Positions 31,939 through 42,281 of a DNA stretch of 64,000 nucleotides are shown here, one piece after another. The notes beneath the pieces are model-generated. The model was not told the DNA's origin and ran no database searches. It worked only from the letters and a program-made list of their open reading frames with translations. Made by a program: the position numbers and the translations under genes. The stretch covers positions 1,143,958 to 1,207,957 of the forward strand of contig JASKMD010000010.1 of NCBI GenBank assembly GCA_030144725.1. Direction: 5' to 3'. The DNA is from Haematococcus lacustris (lineage: Eukaryota; Chlorophyta; Chlorophyceae; Chlamydomonadales; Haematococcaceae). The first letter of the stretch is position 1; each line of letters starts with the position of its first letter.

Positions 31939-34120
31939 AGGCCCCCGCCAGGTCCAGCAACAACAGCCAGGCTGGGCTGCCCCGGTGCTGCAGGTACTCC
32001 AGCAGGCCCAGGTGGAACTGCACGCTGTCGCTGATGTCCCTGCCCAGGATGAAGGCCGATTGAGAGGGGGACACCAGCAGGTCCAAGGGCAGCTGCAGCC
32101 GGTCCTCCACTGCCCTGGCCACCAGGCGCACGTCGCAGTTGAGGAGCGTGATGGGGCGGTAGCCGGCCACCTGGTCCCTCGGCTTGCCAGCCTTGGGCAC
32201 GAGGGTGATGATGCCGGTCAGGAACTCAGCCAGCGGGGCAGGGTCAGTGGTGTCTGCCAGGGCCTCTCGCAACATGGCCCGCAGCGGCCGCCCCAGCTCC
32301 ACCCACAGCCGGTCGTAGACCTCCATGGGCAGCCCATCTAGCCCCGGGGCCTTGCTGTGCGCGCAGCCCTGCAGAGCCCGGCCCAGCTCCTCTTCTGACA
32401 GCATAGGGCTGCCATCGGGGCCCTCGGCAGCCCTGGCCTGGGTGGGGGTGAGGTGGGAGGTGAGGCTGCCGAGCAGCGTGGCGCGCGCAGCTGTGTCCAC
32501 CGGCTTGGCTGCGTAGACTCCGGTGGGCTCGGCAGCTGAGTAGTGCTGCTGGAACGCCCTGCACGCTGCCTTCACCCCGGCCGGCGTGGTGAGGTCTGCT
32601 GGCTGACCTGGCTGGCCGGGGAGCTGGAGAGAGGAGATGAGGGTGGGGGTGTGCGCGGGCTGGTCGCGATGGTAGAAGTAGAAGGAGGAGCGGTCGCCGT
32701 AGTACTGGTCGAGGACTGAGCTGGCCAGCAGGGACTGCTGGGCCCCCTGCTCCCTCGCCCCCACACCCGCCAGGGCTGCGGCCTCTCCCAGGAGTTGCGC
32801 CGCCTGCACCTCAGCCTCCCCCTCTCGCTCCACCCGCACCAGCTGCCGCACGAGGTGGGCCCTGGCCACTGCTTCCGCCTTCTCCCTGCGCTGCTGCAGG
32901 TCACGCTGCGCGCGGCGCTGGGCTCGCAGAAAGTGCTGGGCACGCATGGCCATGCCCTGCTTGATGCGGGCCCACCTGGCCCTGTGCCCATCCCTAGGCA
33001 GACCCAGCTGACTCGCTGCCTCGTGGTGGTGTGCCTCCGCCTGGAGGAGGTCCTTGAGGCAGTCCAGCAGGTCAGGGTTGTCAAGGTGGGCGGGGTGCAG
33101 CTGCCAGGGAGCGGAGACGGTGAGAGGCAGGTCGGGGGGGCACACTGCCACTGACACGGGCCGGTGGTCGGTGGGCACTGGTAGCACCCCCTGGATGGCG
33201 TTGTCCATCTGCCACTGCACCAGCTCCTCCGAGATGTACCACCGGTGGAGGCGCGCTCCCGTCTGCCAACGCTCGCTGAAGTGGGTGAGGTCTCTCTTGG
33301 AGGGGTGCAGATGGCGCCACGGGTCCACCAGACCCCGCTCACCCACCAGCTGCCGCAGCTGCTCCGCCCCCTGGCCCCGGCTGCCCACCCAGGCCTCCCC
33401 ATGCTGCGAGCCCTGCGGGATGCCCACTCTGTCCACGGGGGCTAGGATGCAGTTGAAGTCGCCCCCCATGAGGAGGAGGCGGCGGTCGGCGGCTGGCGGG
33501 AGGCAAGCGGGGAGGCACTCTGCGTAGAACGCTGGCCGCTCTGCCTGCTGCGCCGGGGCGTACACGCACACTAGGGACACCGGCCTGCCTGCGAGCTCCC
33601 CGTCTACCCGCAGCACCCGCCCCTGGGCCCCCTCTGCCTGCAGCTGCACCTGGGTGCACCCCTGGAGGATGGTGGAGGGCTTGACCAATACCAGGCAGCC
33701 TTGGGAGCTGCCGGTGCCGGGGGTGTAAAACCACTGCCCCCGCCAGGCGGGCTTGGCCCTCGATTGGGCTTCTGCCCACTGCCACACGCTCTCCGCCCTA
33801 TGGCACTCTTGGAGGAACACCACTTGCGCCCCCGTTGGTGGGGGAGTACCGGCAAGGGAGCCAGTGGCAACAGACCCCTCAAGAGGCACGGGATGGACAG
33901 CGGGAGGGTAAACAAGGGGGGGAGGGGCGGCCCATGGGGGCCTGAGAGGGCCAGAGGTGGGGAGAGGGGTGTGAGGGGAAAGCGCACAACGGGGCGGGAC
34001 GGAGCAAGGCGCATGCGCCCGAGCCACGAAGGCCCCCAAGGCGCTAGGCTTGAAGGTGGTGGGCGTTGGGAAGAGGGTAGTGGGCAAGGGACGGGGAAGG
34101 CGTGGGCGATCCCAAACCAT
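31939..34120 (-). pseudogene. LINE AP endonuclease and RT fingers (N-terminal ORF2-like part)
   Basis: About 727 codons are open here. After a Pro-rich lead, the endonuclease shows [10 protein letters not shown] (about residues 106-116), VCVYAPAQ, MGGDFNCIL and the catalytic TDHRPVSV. A long linker follows, then RT fingers (LVPKAGKPRDQVAGYRP, LLNCDVRLVARA, QSAFILGRDISDS) and motif A (LDLAGAYDNV). The usual first strand of the endonuclease (an N-x-N-G-like motif, seen as DLNVQGL in the monomers) is replaced by Pro-rich sequence. The first ATG is at 34120, but the same frame is open upstream through the CCCCAG satellite to a TAG at 35084, so this may be the rear of one long polyprotein. The frame breaks near 31936. 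Confidence 0.85.
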
Positions 34121-34134
34121 CAGAGACAGCCCGG

Positions 34135-35036
34135 CCCCAGCCCCAGCCCCAGCCCCAGCCCCAGCCCCAGCCCCAGCCCCAGCCCCAGCCCCAGCCCCAG
34201 CCCCAGCCCCAGCCCCAGCCCCAGCCCCAGCCCCAGCCCCAGCCCCAGCCCCAGCCCCAGCCCCAGCCCCAGCCCCAGCCCCAGCCCCAGCCCCAGCCCC
34301 AGCCCCAGCCCCAGCCCCAGCCCCAGCCCCAGCCCCAGCCCCAGCCCCAGCCCCAGCCCCAGCCCCAGCCCCAGCCCCAGCCCCAGCCCCAGCCCCAGCC
34401 CCAGCCCCAGCCCCAGCCCCAGCCCCAGCCCCAGCCCCAGCCCCAGCCCCAGCCCCAGCCCCAGCCCCAGCCCCAGCCCCAGCCCCAGCCCCAGCCCCAG
34501 CCCCAGCCCCAGCCCCAGCCCCAGCCCCAGCCCCAGCCCCAGCCCCAGCCCCAGCCCCAGCCCCAGCCCCAGCCCCAGCCCCAGCCCCAGCCCCAGCCCC
34601 AGCCCCAGCCCCAGCCCCAGCCCCAGCCCCAGCCCCAGCCCCAGCCCCAGCCCCAGCCCCAGCCCCAGCCCCAGCCCCAGCCCCAGCCCCAGCCCCAGCC
34701 CCAGCCCCAGCCCCAGCCCCAGCCCCAGCCCCAGCCCCAGCCCCAGCCCCAGCCCCAGCCCCAGCCCCAGCCCCAGCCCCAGCCCCAGCCCCAGCCCCAG
34801 CCCCAGCCCCAGCCCCAGCCCCAGCCCCAGCCCCAGCCCCAGCCCCAGCCCCAGCCCCAGCCCCAGCCCCAGCCCCAGCCCCAGCCCCAGCCCCAGCCCC
34901 AGCCCCAGCCCCAGCCCCAGCCCCAGCCCCAGCCCCAGCCCCAGCCCCAGCCCCAGCCCCAGCCCCAGCCCCAGCCCCAGCCCCAGCCCCAGCCCCAGCC
35001 CCAGCCCCAGCCCCAGCCCCAGCCCCAGCCCCAGCC
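34135..35036 (-). repeat. Hexanucleotide satellite (CCCCAG), about 150 copies; (AG)n coding in the LINE frame
   Basis: About 900 bp of uninterrupted CCCCAG units on the plus strand. Because the unit is 6 bp, all frames stay open on both strands, which yields meaningless long frames (Pro-Ser, Pro-Ala and Pro-Gln on plus). On the minus strand, in the frame shared by the LINE ORF1-like region and the endonuclease-RT ORF, it reads as alternating Ala-Gly. The minus strand is CTGGGG repeated, which is strongly prone to G-quadruplex formation. Copy number may be unreliable in assembly. Confidence 0.95.
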
Positions 35037-35037
<1 letters not shown>

Positions 35038-35069
<32 letters not shown>

Positions 35070-35140
35070 TGCTGTTGCTGCTGCTACCGGTGTTGTTGCC
35101 GCTGCTGCTGCTGTTGCTGTTGCTGCTGTGCTACAGGCAC
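35038..35140 (-). repeat. CTG/CAG tract (poly-Gln in the LINE frame)
   Basis: Runs of CTG with CTC and TTG interruptions on the plus strand encode Gln-rich sequence on the minus strand, at the end of the LINE ORF1-like region. A TAG at 35084-35086 interrupts the CAG run in frame. Confidence 0.85.
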
Positions 35141-37558
35141 CAGCCTCGCTCCCTCTGTACCAGGAGTGCCACCCCCAGCTGAGGCGCGCTGGTGGGGTGT
35201 GGCGGCAGCCTGGGGCTGACTAGCTGTGATAGCCCTGCCGTCCAGCGACTCTGCCCCTCCACAGCCGGGCCAAGAGGCCTGGTCTTGGGTAGGGGCGGGG
35301 GAGGAGAGGAGAGCTGAGAGCAGCTCCGGCTGAGGGTCTAGGGTGCTCCTACCGGCTCGGAGGGCCCTGCTAGCGGCGGAGAACACGACGGCTAGAGCCT
35401 TGCCCCCCACATCTCCCGACTTACCTCCGGAGGAGCTGGTCATGTCCATACGGGGAAGTAAGGACCTCCTGCCTCGTGTAGGAGCTGCTGCACCGCCTAG
35501 CGGGAAGGGCCGGCTCGCGGGCCCCTGACCGGTGGAGGGGGCGGCTGAGCTGCTCGGCGACAGATCCTGCGCCTCCTTCTCCCCCGGCTGCGCTGACTCC
35601 CCCCTTGAGCACACCTGGGCAGCCCAGGACGGGCCGAGCCACGGAGTCCCCCCAGATCGCTCTGCTGTAGCTGGGCCCCAGGTGCTATCGAACCGGGAAG
35701 GCCTTCCACGGGGCGGAGCAGACGGGTGGATCCCGAGACCCTTGAGCCCTGGCCCTCTAGCCCCTGACTCATCCCCCGCCCCCGTTACAGCCTCTGTCCC
35801 CGCCCCCGCTCCCACCCCAGGGCTGTGCTGCTGCTGCTGCTGCTGGGCCACCTGGGCGCCCTGCGCCACCCGGGCCTCCTCATCCCCAGCCGTGCCACCC
35901 CCAACTGAAGTGCGCTGGAGGGGGGCGGCAGCAGCTGAGGTAGGGTGAGGGCCCCGGGAGGTAGGGCTATGCAGCGACTGCTGCTGCTGAGCACCCTTGG
36001 CGCCCTGCGCCACCCGGGCCCCCTCGTCCCCAGTTGTGCCACCCCCATCTGAGGTGCGCTGGAGGGGGGCGGCAGCAGCTGAGGCAGGGTGAGGGCCCCG
36101 GGAGGTAGGGCTTTGCAGCGACTGCTGCTGCTGAGCACCCTGGGCGCCCTGCGCCACCCGGGCCCCCTCGTCCCCAGCTGTGCCACCCCCATCTGAGGTG
36201 CGCTGGAGGGGGGCGGCAGCAGCTGAGGCAGGGTGAGGGCCCTGGCAGGTAGGGCTTTGCAGCGATTGCTGCTGCTCAACACCCTGTGCGCCCTGCGCCA
36301 CCCGGGCCCCCTCATCCCCAGCTGTGCCACCCCCATCTGAGGTGCGCTGGAGGGGGGCGGCAGCAGCTGAGGCAGGGTGAGGGCCCCGGGAGGTAGGGCT
36401 TTGCAGCGTCTGCTGCTGCTGAGCACCCTGGGCGCCCTGCGCCACCCGGGCCCCCTCGTCCCCTGCTGTGCCACCCCCATCTGAGGTGCGCTGGAGGGGG
36501 GCGGCAGCAGCTGAGGCAGGGTGAGGGCCCTGGGAGGTAGGGCTTTGCAGCGATTGCTGCTGCTCAACACCCTGTGCGCCCTGCGCCACCCGGGCCCCCT
36601 CATCCCCAGCTGTGCCACCCCCATCTGAGGTGCGCTGGAGGGGGGCGGCAGCAGCTGAGGCAGGGTGAGGGCCCCGGGAGGTAGGGCTTTGCAGCGTCTG
36701 CTGCTGCTGAGCACCCTGGGCGCCCTGCGCCACCCGGGCCCCCTCGTCCCCTGCTGTGCCACCCCCATCTGAGGTGCGCTGGAGGGGGGCGGCAGCAGCT
36801 GAGGCAGGGTGAGGGCCCCGGGAGGTAGGGCTTTGCAGCGTCTGCTGCTGCTGAGCACCCTGGGCACCCTGCGCCACCCGGGCCCCCTCAACTCCTAAGG
36901 CGCCACCCTTCACTGGTGAGATGTGTTGGTGCTGTTGCCACTGAACTCCGAGCCCATCCCGATGAGACCCATCACCTGTAATGCCCTTGGCTGTTACCTG
37001 GCCCTCTTCGACTGGTAGGGCAGGGGGCACACCTGGAGGTTGGGCGAGGGGCTGAGCAGAGGGTGGAGGGGGAGGTAGCGAAGGGGGAGCACATGGTGGC
37101 TGGGTATGGGGCTGGGCAGAGGGAGGTGGGGGAAGTTGAGAAGGGGGAGGGGGTGGAGGTAGAACCGGGGAGTCACCAGGAGGCTGGGCAGGGGGCTGTG
37201 CCGGGGGATGGGGAGGAGGATGGGCAGGGGGTGGAGGGGGAAGTAGAGCAGGGGGAGACGGGGGAGGTTGAGCCGAAAAATCACCAGGAGGTTTAGCATG
37301 GGGCTGGGCAAGAGGCAGGGGAGGAGGATGGGCAGGGGGAGGTATGGGAGGTAGGGCAGGGGGGTCACCTGGTGACTGGGTAGGGGGCTGAGCTGGGTGT
37401 GGCGGGGGAGGTTGAGCAAGGGGGGGTGGAGGAGGTAGAGCAAGGGGGTCATCAGGTGGCTGGGAAGGGAGCTGGGCAGGGGGCTGAGGAGGAGGATGGA
37501 AAGGGGGAGGAGGGGGAGGTTGAGCAAGGGTGTCACCTGGTGGCTGGGCACGGGGCTA
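35084..37558 (-). pseudogene. LINE ORF1-like Pro/Gln-rich protein with 48-residue repeats
   Basis: The minus-strand frame is open from the TAG at 37556-37558 to the TAG at 35084-35086, about 823 codons. The first 175 codons are a Pro-rich repeat (variants of AQPPGDPPALPPP). Then come seven full copies and one partial copy of a 48-residue unit (GARVAQGAQGAQQQQ...SAAAAPLQRTSDGGGTAGDE), a Ser/Pro-rich segment and a Gln tract. Both bounding TAGs sit where neighbouring repeat units have CAG. The ancestral frame therefore probably ran further upstream, and downstream through the Ala-Gly tract into the endonuclease frame (35086 and 34120 are in register). No RNA-binding motif or coiled coil is recognisable; the ORF1 role is inferred from position only. 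Confidence 0.6.
35830..36890 (-). repeat. 144-bp minisatellite encoding 48-residue repeats
   Basis: Seven full copies and one degenerate copy. On the plus strand each contains a CTGCTGCTGAGCACCCT-like start and a GTGCCACCCCCATCTGAGGTG core. Length is conserved in codons, and most differences are single bases, many silent or conservative (AQQQQ versus VEQQQ). Confidence 0.9.
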
Positions 37559-37690
37559 GGCAGGGGGTGGTGGGGGAGGTTGAGCAGGGGTAGGCGGGGG
37601 AGGATGAACGTGGGGTCCACCAGGAGGCTGGGCAGGGGGTTGGGGAGGAGGATGGGCAGGGGGAGGCGTGGGAGGTTGAGCAAGGGGGTC
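37031..37690 (-). repeat. Degenerate G-rich minisatellite (Pro-rich on the minus strand)
   Basis: Imperfect units of GGGGGAGGTTGAGCA, GGCTGGGCAGGGGG and CACCAGGAGG alternate with irregular spacing. In the LINE frame they encode AQPP, PPPPP and PPGD units. A single CAG-to-TAG change at 37556-37558 interrupts the frame. The block ends abruptly at array sequence near 37690, marking the LINE 5' truncation point. Confidence 0.75.
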
Positions 37691-37691
37691 A

Positions 37692-39697
37692 TTCCATGTT
37701 GCATTCCATCTTGCAAGAGGCCTTGGCAGACACCGCTGACCCTGCCCCCATGGCTGAGTTTCTGACCGGCATCATCACCCTCGTGCCCAAGGCTGGCAAG
37801 CCGAGGGACAGGTGGCCGGCTACCGCCCCATCATGCTCCTCAACTGCGCTGTGTGCCTGGTGGCCATGGCAGTGGAGGACCGGTTGCAGCTGCCGTTGGC
37901 CCTGCTGGTGTCCCCCTCCCAGTCCGCTTTCATCCTGGGCAGGGACATCAGCGACAGCGTGCAGTTCCACCTAGACCTGTTAGAGTACCTGCAGTAGCGG
38001 GGCAGCCCAGCCTGGTTGTTATTGCTGGACCTAGCGGGGGCCTGTGACAACGTGTCCCGGGGCTTGCCAGACGATGGACACGATGGAGGCCATGGGGTTC
38101 TGCCGGGAGGGGCATGTGCGCTGGGCTTAGCTGCTGCACCGGGGGGCCACAAGCCAGGTGCTGGTCAACGGCCACCTCAACGACAGCTTCCCTCTTGCGT
38201 CAGGGGTGCCGCAGGGCAGCGGGGCCTCCCCGCTCTACTGGTGCATCGTCCTCCAGCCGCTGGTCAGCTACCTCAGCTCGCTCCAGATGGCAGGCCGCAT
38301 CAGCACCCCCATCATTCCCTCCAGCCCTCTGGCCATGCACAGGGCCGTCCTAACCCCCGCGCTCCCTTCCAAGGAGTATGCGGACGACCTCACCATCGTG
38401 GTGCTCGATCGGGTCAGAGACGGGAAGGTGGTAGTGGAGGCCCTGGGCCTGTTCCGCGCCGCTGGGGGCCCTGCGCTGAGCGTGAGCAAGAGCTCAGCCC
38501 TGCCGTGCGCCCAGCCAGAGCCTGAGCCGGGTAACCAGGAGGGCTCGGGCCCCGAGGGGGCGGGGAGGGGAGGAAGGGGGGGTGACGGGTGGGAAGGGGG
38601 CGGGCAGGGGCAGGTGGGCGAGCAGGGGCTAGGGGGTGGGCCGGGGGAAGGTGGCGGGCAAGGGCAGCAGCAGGGCGGGCGGGAGCAGAGTGGGGAGCAG
38701 GAGCCGGAGGTGGTCATCCCAGCTGTCCGAGTGGGGGTGCCCGTGCGCCACCTGGGGTCCCTCTTGGGGCGGCCTCCTACGATGCCACCAGCGAGGCCGC
38801 CCTCGGGGTGGCGGCCGCGGCCATGATGGCAGCCTCCCTGCCTTGGCGGCCCCAAGGCCTCAACCTCCTGGGGCGGGTGCAGGTGGCACAACAGTGCCTG
38901 GCCTCCAAGTCCATCTACCAAATGGCCTTCGTGCAACCCTCCGCTGCTCTGGCGGTGGCCATGGCCTTGGCTGTCAACCGCTTTGTGGCAGCCTCAGACC
39001 TGCCCCAAGAGCGCAGCCCCAACAGCAGCCGCCTCTACCCTAGCAAGGCCATCTGCGTGATGCCCCGGGGGGAGGGAGGGGTAGGGCTTCCCGACCTGGG
39101 GGTCACCAGCACGGCCATGCTGGCGAAGATGCTGGCCCAGCTCTGGTCGCCCAGGGTTCGACCATGGCAGCCTCTGACCCACTGCCTGCTGGCAGACCCC
39201 TCCCACGGCCTCAGCACGTGGGTCATCACCGACCCCACCGACCCCCCCTCGCGAGGCATCAGCCCGCGGCTGCAAGCTCACGTGGCGGCCCTGGCTGAGC
39301 TCAAGCTGTTCCGTGCGGTGCCCCCCGCTAGCCAGTCCTTCTTCACGGTGCTGGCGGAGCCGCTGTGGTACAACGCACAAGTCCGCTTGAACCCGGCAGC
39401 AAGGGAGGCGGCAGCTGAGCAGGGCTGGTCTAGCGTCCGCCAGGTGCGGGAGGCCCTTTACCGCCCCCAACTAGAGGGAGAGGCTCGTTGCACTGCTGAC
39501 CTGGTTGGGCCAGGGGTTGGGCCAGGGGTGGGTTTTGTGATGCGGCGCACCCCCATGCTTCAGCCCTCCCACTTGGTGGGACCCAACGGCCGCCTCTACC
39601 CCCTAGACCCCACAGGGCATGGGCCCCACGGGGTATTCCGGGCATGGGAGCCAGCTGCGGTGGCCCGGCTCAACAAGCCTAACTACAGGCTGACCCC
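37692..39697 (+). pseudogene. Array monomer 4, distal part
   Basis: Resumes the tandem monomer at the sequence equivalent to monomer-1 offset 1490 and runs to the next GGAGGAGCGAGC at 39698. It starts with a small scrambled duplication (TTCCATGTTGCATTCCATC). RT motifs are as in the other monomers, with EYADDLTIVV near 38375. It shares CAG instead of TAG near 38670 with monomer 3, giving a 468-codon open frame from 38589 across the monomer boundary. The proximal part of this monomer is 10498-11745. Confidence 0.82.
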
Positions 39698-40344
39698 GGA
39701 GGAGCGAGCTACCCATCTCCGCCTTCTACCCGCCCAGCGTCACGGGGCGCAGGGTCAGGCTCAAGGGCAGGAGCAGAGAGGGGCCAGAGGGGTGGGCAAG
39801 GGAGGGGGGCGGGCAATGGGGCGGGGGCGGTGCGGGCGCCGGGGGAGAGAGCGTGGAGGGGCATCGGTTGGGGAGGGACATCCGAGTGGGCCTGTGCGGC
39901 GCAGTGCCCTCCACCTGCGCAGTGCCCTCCACCTGCGCAGTGCCCTCCACCTGCCTCCGCCTTCGGCATCTTGGGGCCTAGATGGCCTGCATTGAGCCCA
40001 TACCGGCCCCTCCCCCCGGCCCCACCCCTTTGCCAGGTCCGCCTCCCCTTCATAACCCACCCACCCTCCTCTACATACGCGTAGCCCGCGCGGGGGCGTC
40101 AGGACTTAGCCATGCATATGCAGCGCCCAGGTGTTGCCGCCAGGTTCATGGCGGTCGACCTCAATGTGCAGGGCCTAGCCCAGCCGCACAAGCTGCAGGC
40201 CCTGCTAGACTGAGCCGCTGACAGCCCGGCGCAGGGATCTTTCCCCAAACGTGTCATAGGGCGGAGAGCGTGTGGCAGTGGGCCGAAGCCCTCTCAAAGG
40301 CCAAGCCTGCGTGGCGACGTCAGTCATGTTATACCCCTGGCACC
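39698..40344 (+). pseudogene. Array monomer 5, truncated
   Basis: Follows the monomer to ...ATACCCCTGGCACC at 40344, then diverges. It carries three units of the 18-bp VNTR (39900-39953) and a 6-bp insertion (CATATG near 40116) not seen in the other copies. It marks the right end of the array. Confidence 0.8.
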
Positions 40345-40639
40345 TCTCCTGTCAATAGGACGTGATAGAGCAAGCGTAGAGCTTTGGAATGAGCCTCGAA
40401 TCACCTAAGTTGACCTCGTTGACTGCCGTCGTTGGAGCCAGAGCGATGGAGCTAGATGGCAGGCGCAAGCTAGCTCTACTTCTGCTATTCCTACACTCAT
40501 GATAAACAAGGACCGGTCGCGATTGGACCGACCATAGCTCATTGGAAAGAAGAGTAGAAGGCCGTTCGAACGGTACACGTCTTACGTGAATCCGTGCATC
40601 CGTTGCGACGTAAATGGGCCGCGAAATTGTCAACCACGC
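40345..40639. other. Unassigned spacer
   Basis: About 295 bp with no recognisable gene, repeat or element end. It separates the LINE array from the palindrome array. Confidence 0.6.
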
Positions 40640-40936
40640 ATCTGTACAGATTCCTAAGGGTAGCTATCTGTACAGATGTCTGCAAAGCTATCTGTACAGA
40701 TAGTCAATAGCATCTGTACAGATTCCTCCTTAGCTATCTGTACAGATGCCCCTTTCAGCTATCTGTACAGATGCCTCTGAGCTATCTGTACAGATGCCTC
40801 GCTGCTGTTTGTACAGATGCCTCTCTTCTATCTGTACAGATGCTTCTTTGCTATCTGTACAGATGTTGGCTTCGCTATCTGTACAGACGCTTGTTTTGTT
40901 ATCTGTACAGACGCTTGTTTGAGTATCTGTTCAGAC
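40640..40936. repeat. Palindrome array 1: ATCTGTACAGAT, about 13 copies
   Basis: The perfect 12-bp palindrome recurs every 22-26 bp with unrelated 10-14 bp spacers (copies at 40640, 40666, 40690, 40712, 40736, 40760 and onward). Copies after about 40877 decay to ATCTGTACAGAC. Same motif as the larger array at 43458-44586. Confidence 0.95.
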
Positions 40937-40959
40937 GCTTGTTACATATCTCCTTGTCC

Positions 40960-41225
40960 AAACACCCCGCAACACCTCGCTACACCCCCGCAAAACACAT
41001 GCATTGACGCTCAAACACCTCGCTACACCCCCGCAAAACACATGTATCGACGCTCAAACACCTCGCAACACCCCCGCAAAACACATGTATTGACACCCAA
41101 ACACCCCGCAACACCTCGCAACACCTCCGCAAAACACATGTATTGACACCCAAACACCCCGCAACACCTCGCAACACCTCCGCAAAACACATGTATTGAC
41201 ACCCAAACACCCCGCAACACCTCAC
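40960..41225. repeat. Minisatellite of 43-54 bp units
   Basis: About five units contain CACCTCGCAACACC, CCGCAAAACACATG and TATTGACACCCAAACACC. The first units are 43 bp and the later ones 54 bp, through an added CCGCAACAC block. Non-coding. Confidence 0.88.
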
Positions 41226-41929
41226 TCCGCTACTCCTAGACACATGTCTTAGTGCGCCATCACCCCGAGACACCTCCCTATGGGAATGCTAAGCATATGC
41301 ATTGATGCATCAACGACATGCAACACCTCCGCATAAGGTGACAAGGTGACAACACCATACAACACCAACAATGACATCACCAACAACACCAACAACAACA
41401 CCAACAACAACACCACACCACACCATGGTGACAACACAAGAACACAACGACACACCACACCACACCACAATGACAACACAACAACATTGCAACAAGGCGG
41501 CAAGATGACAACGAGTATGGACGCTACAACAAGGGTGATGCTACATTTCCTTGGTTATGTACTACACCGGGTGCAACTTCATAGGCTCCTCTTACGTGCT
41601 CCCGCTATCCTTGACCCACCACGCTACCATTGACGCCCACCTACCACACCTACACCTATGCCATGTCGCACAACAAGCACGGGCTGACAACCACCCAAGT
41701 GCTCCACCATCCAGCTATCGTCCCCTTTGGAGAGGGATGGGTAGGGTCATTGCGGTGTGTGTCCATGGCATGGCCAGGGTGGGCTGGGTGGGCTGCTACT
41801 ACGGGATCCCACTCCAAGCTGCCCGCTCCGTGTTGCCCGCTCCAGATTGCTACGCCAAGGGTAGGGTAGGGAGAGGGCTGCTACGCCAAGGGTAGGGTAG
41901 GGAGAGGGCTGCAGCGTCGTGCGTGCGTT
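41226..41929. other. Unassigned low-complexity DNA
   Basis: Contains an ACA/CAACAC-rich tract (about 41345-41480) and a tandem duplication of a unit near 31 bp (GCTACGCCAAGGGTAGGGTA) at 41850-41910. No convincing coding frame. Confidence 0.6.
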
Positions 41930-42065
41930 GTGGGGCGGGGGGTGGGAAAGGGGGGAGGTAGGTGGGGTGGCAAACTTGGAGGTGGTGGGACAGGGATGGG
42001 AAGGGGGAAAGGGGGGGAAGGGGGGTAGGGGGAAGGGGGAAGGGGGAAGGGGGGAGAAGGGGGGA
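41930..42065 (+). repeat. G-rich polypurine tract
   Basis: Runs of GGGG separated by A/AA/T, for example GGGGGAAGGGGGAAGGGGGA. Many possible G-quadruplex combinations. Confidence 0.8.
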
Positions 42066-42281
42066 GGGCTGACCATGGGACCTGCAGTAAACAAGGAGCA
42101 ACTTTGCGGTTAGGCTGGGCATCGGACCACTCATGTGCAAGGGCTGGCCACTCACACTTTGCTAGCGCCACTTCTATACCTACCTGGCAGCGCCTCCATG
42201 GCTGCAGCTCCTGGCTGCTCCTGCGCTCCATGCGCCTGCTTCTTGTGGAATGGTGATGAAGGAGGTGGTGGTGGGTGGGGG

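Larger units (their letters stand above)
11746..37691 (-). mobile_element. L1-like LINE copy, 5'-truncated, split by three nested LTR insertions
   Basis: Read on the minus strand, LINE sequence occupies 37691-31511, then 27502-27104, then 14201-11746. The intervening blocks are LTR elements bounded by TG...CA ends and 5-bp target duplications. The LINE reading continues across each gap in the order seen in the tandem monomers. Domain order is Pro/Gln-rich ORF1-like region, AP endonuclease, RT and C-terminal zinc knuckle, followed by a 3' UTR and poly(A). The LINE part alone is about 9.0 kb. Its 5' end stops inside a Pro-rich repeat at about 37690, where array monomer sequence resumes. I found no convincing target duplication for the LINE itself. 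Confidence 0.85.

Noticed and set aside
33701..35223. Plus-strand frames of poly Pro-Ser, Pro-Ala and Pro-Gln (373-493 codons)
   Set aside because: These are automatic products of a 6-bp CCCCAG satellite open in all frames. The minus strand carries the LINE domains on both sides.
1..40344. Two independent LINE arrays left and right of the insertion
   Set aside because: The left part breaks at monomer offset about 1248 and the right part resumes at about 1490 in the same orientation, so one array interrupted with a small deletion is simpler.
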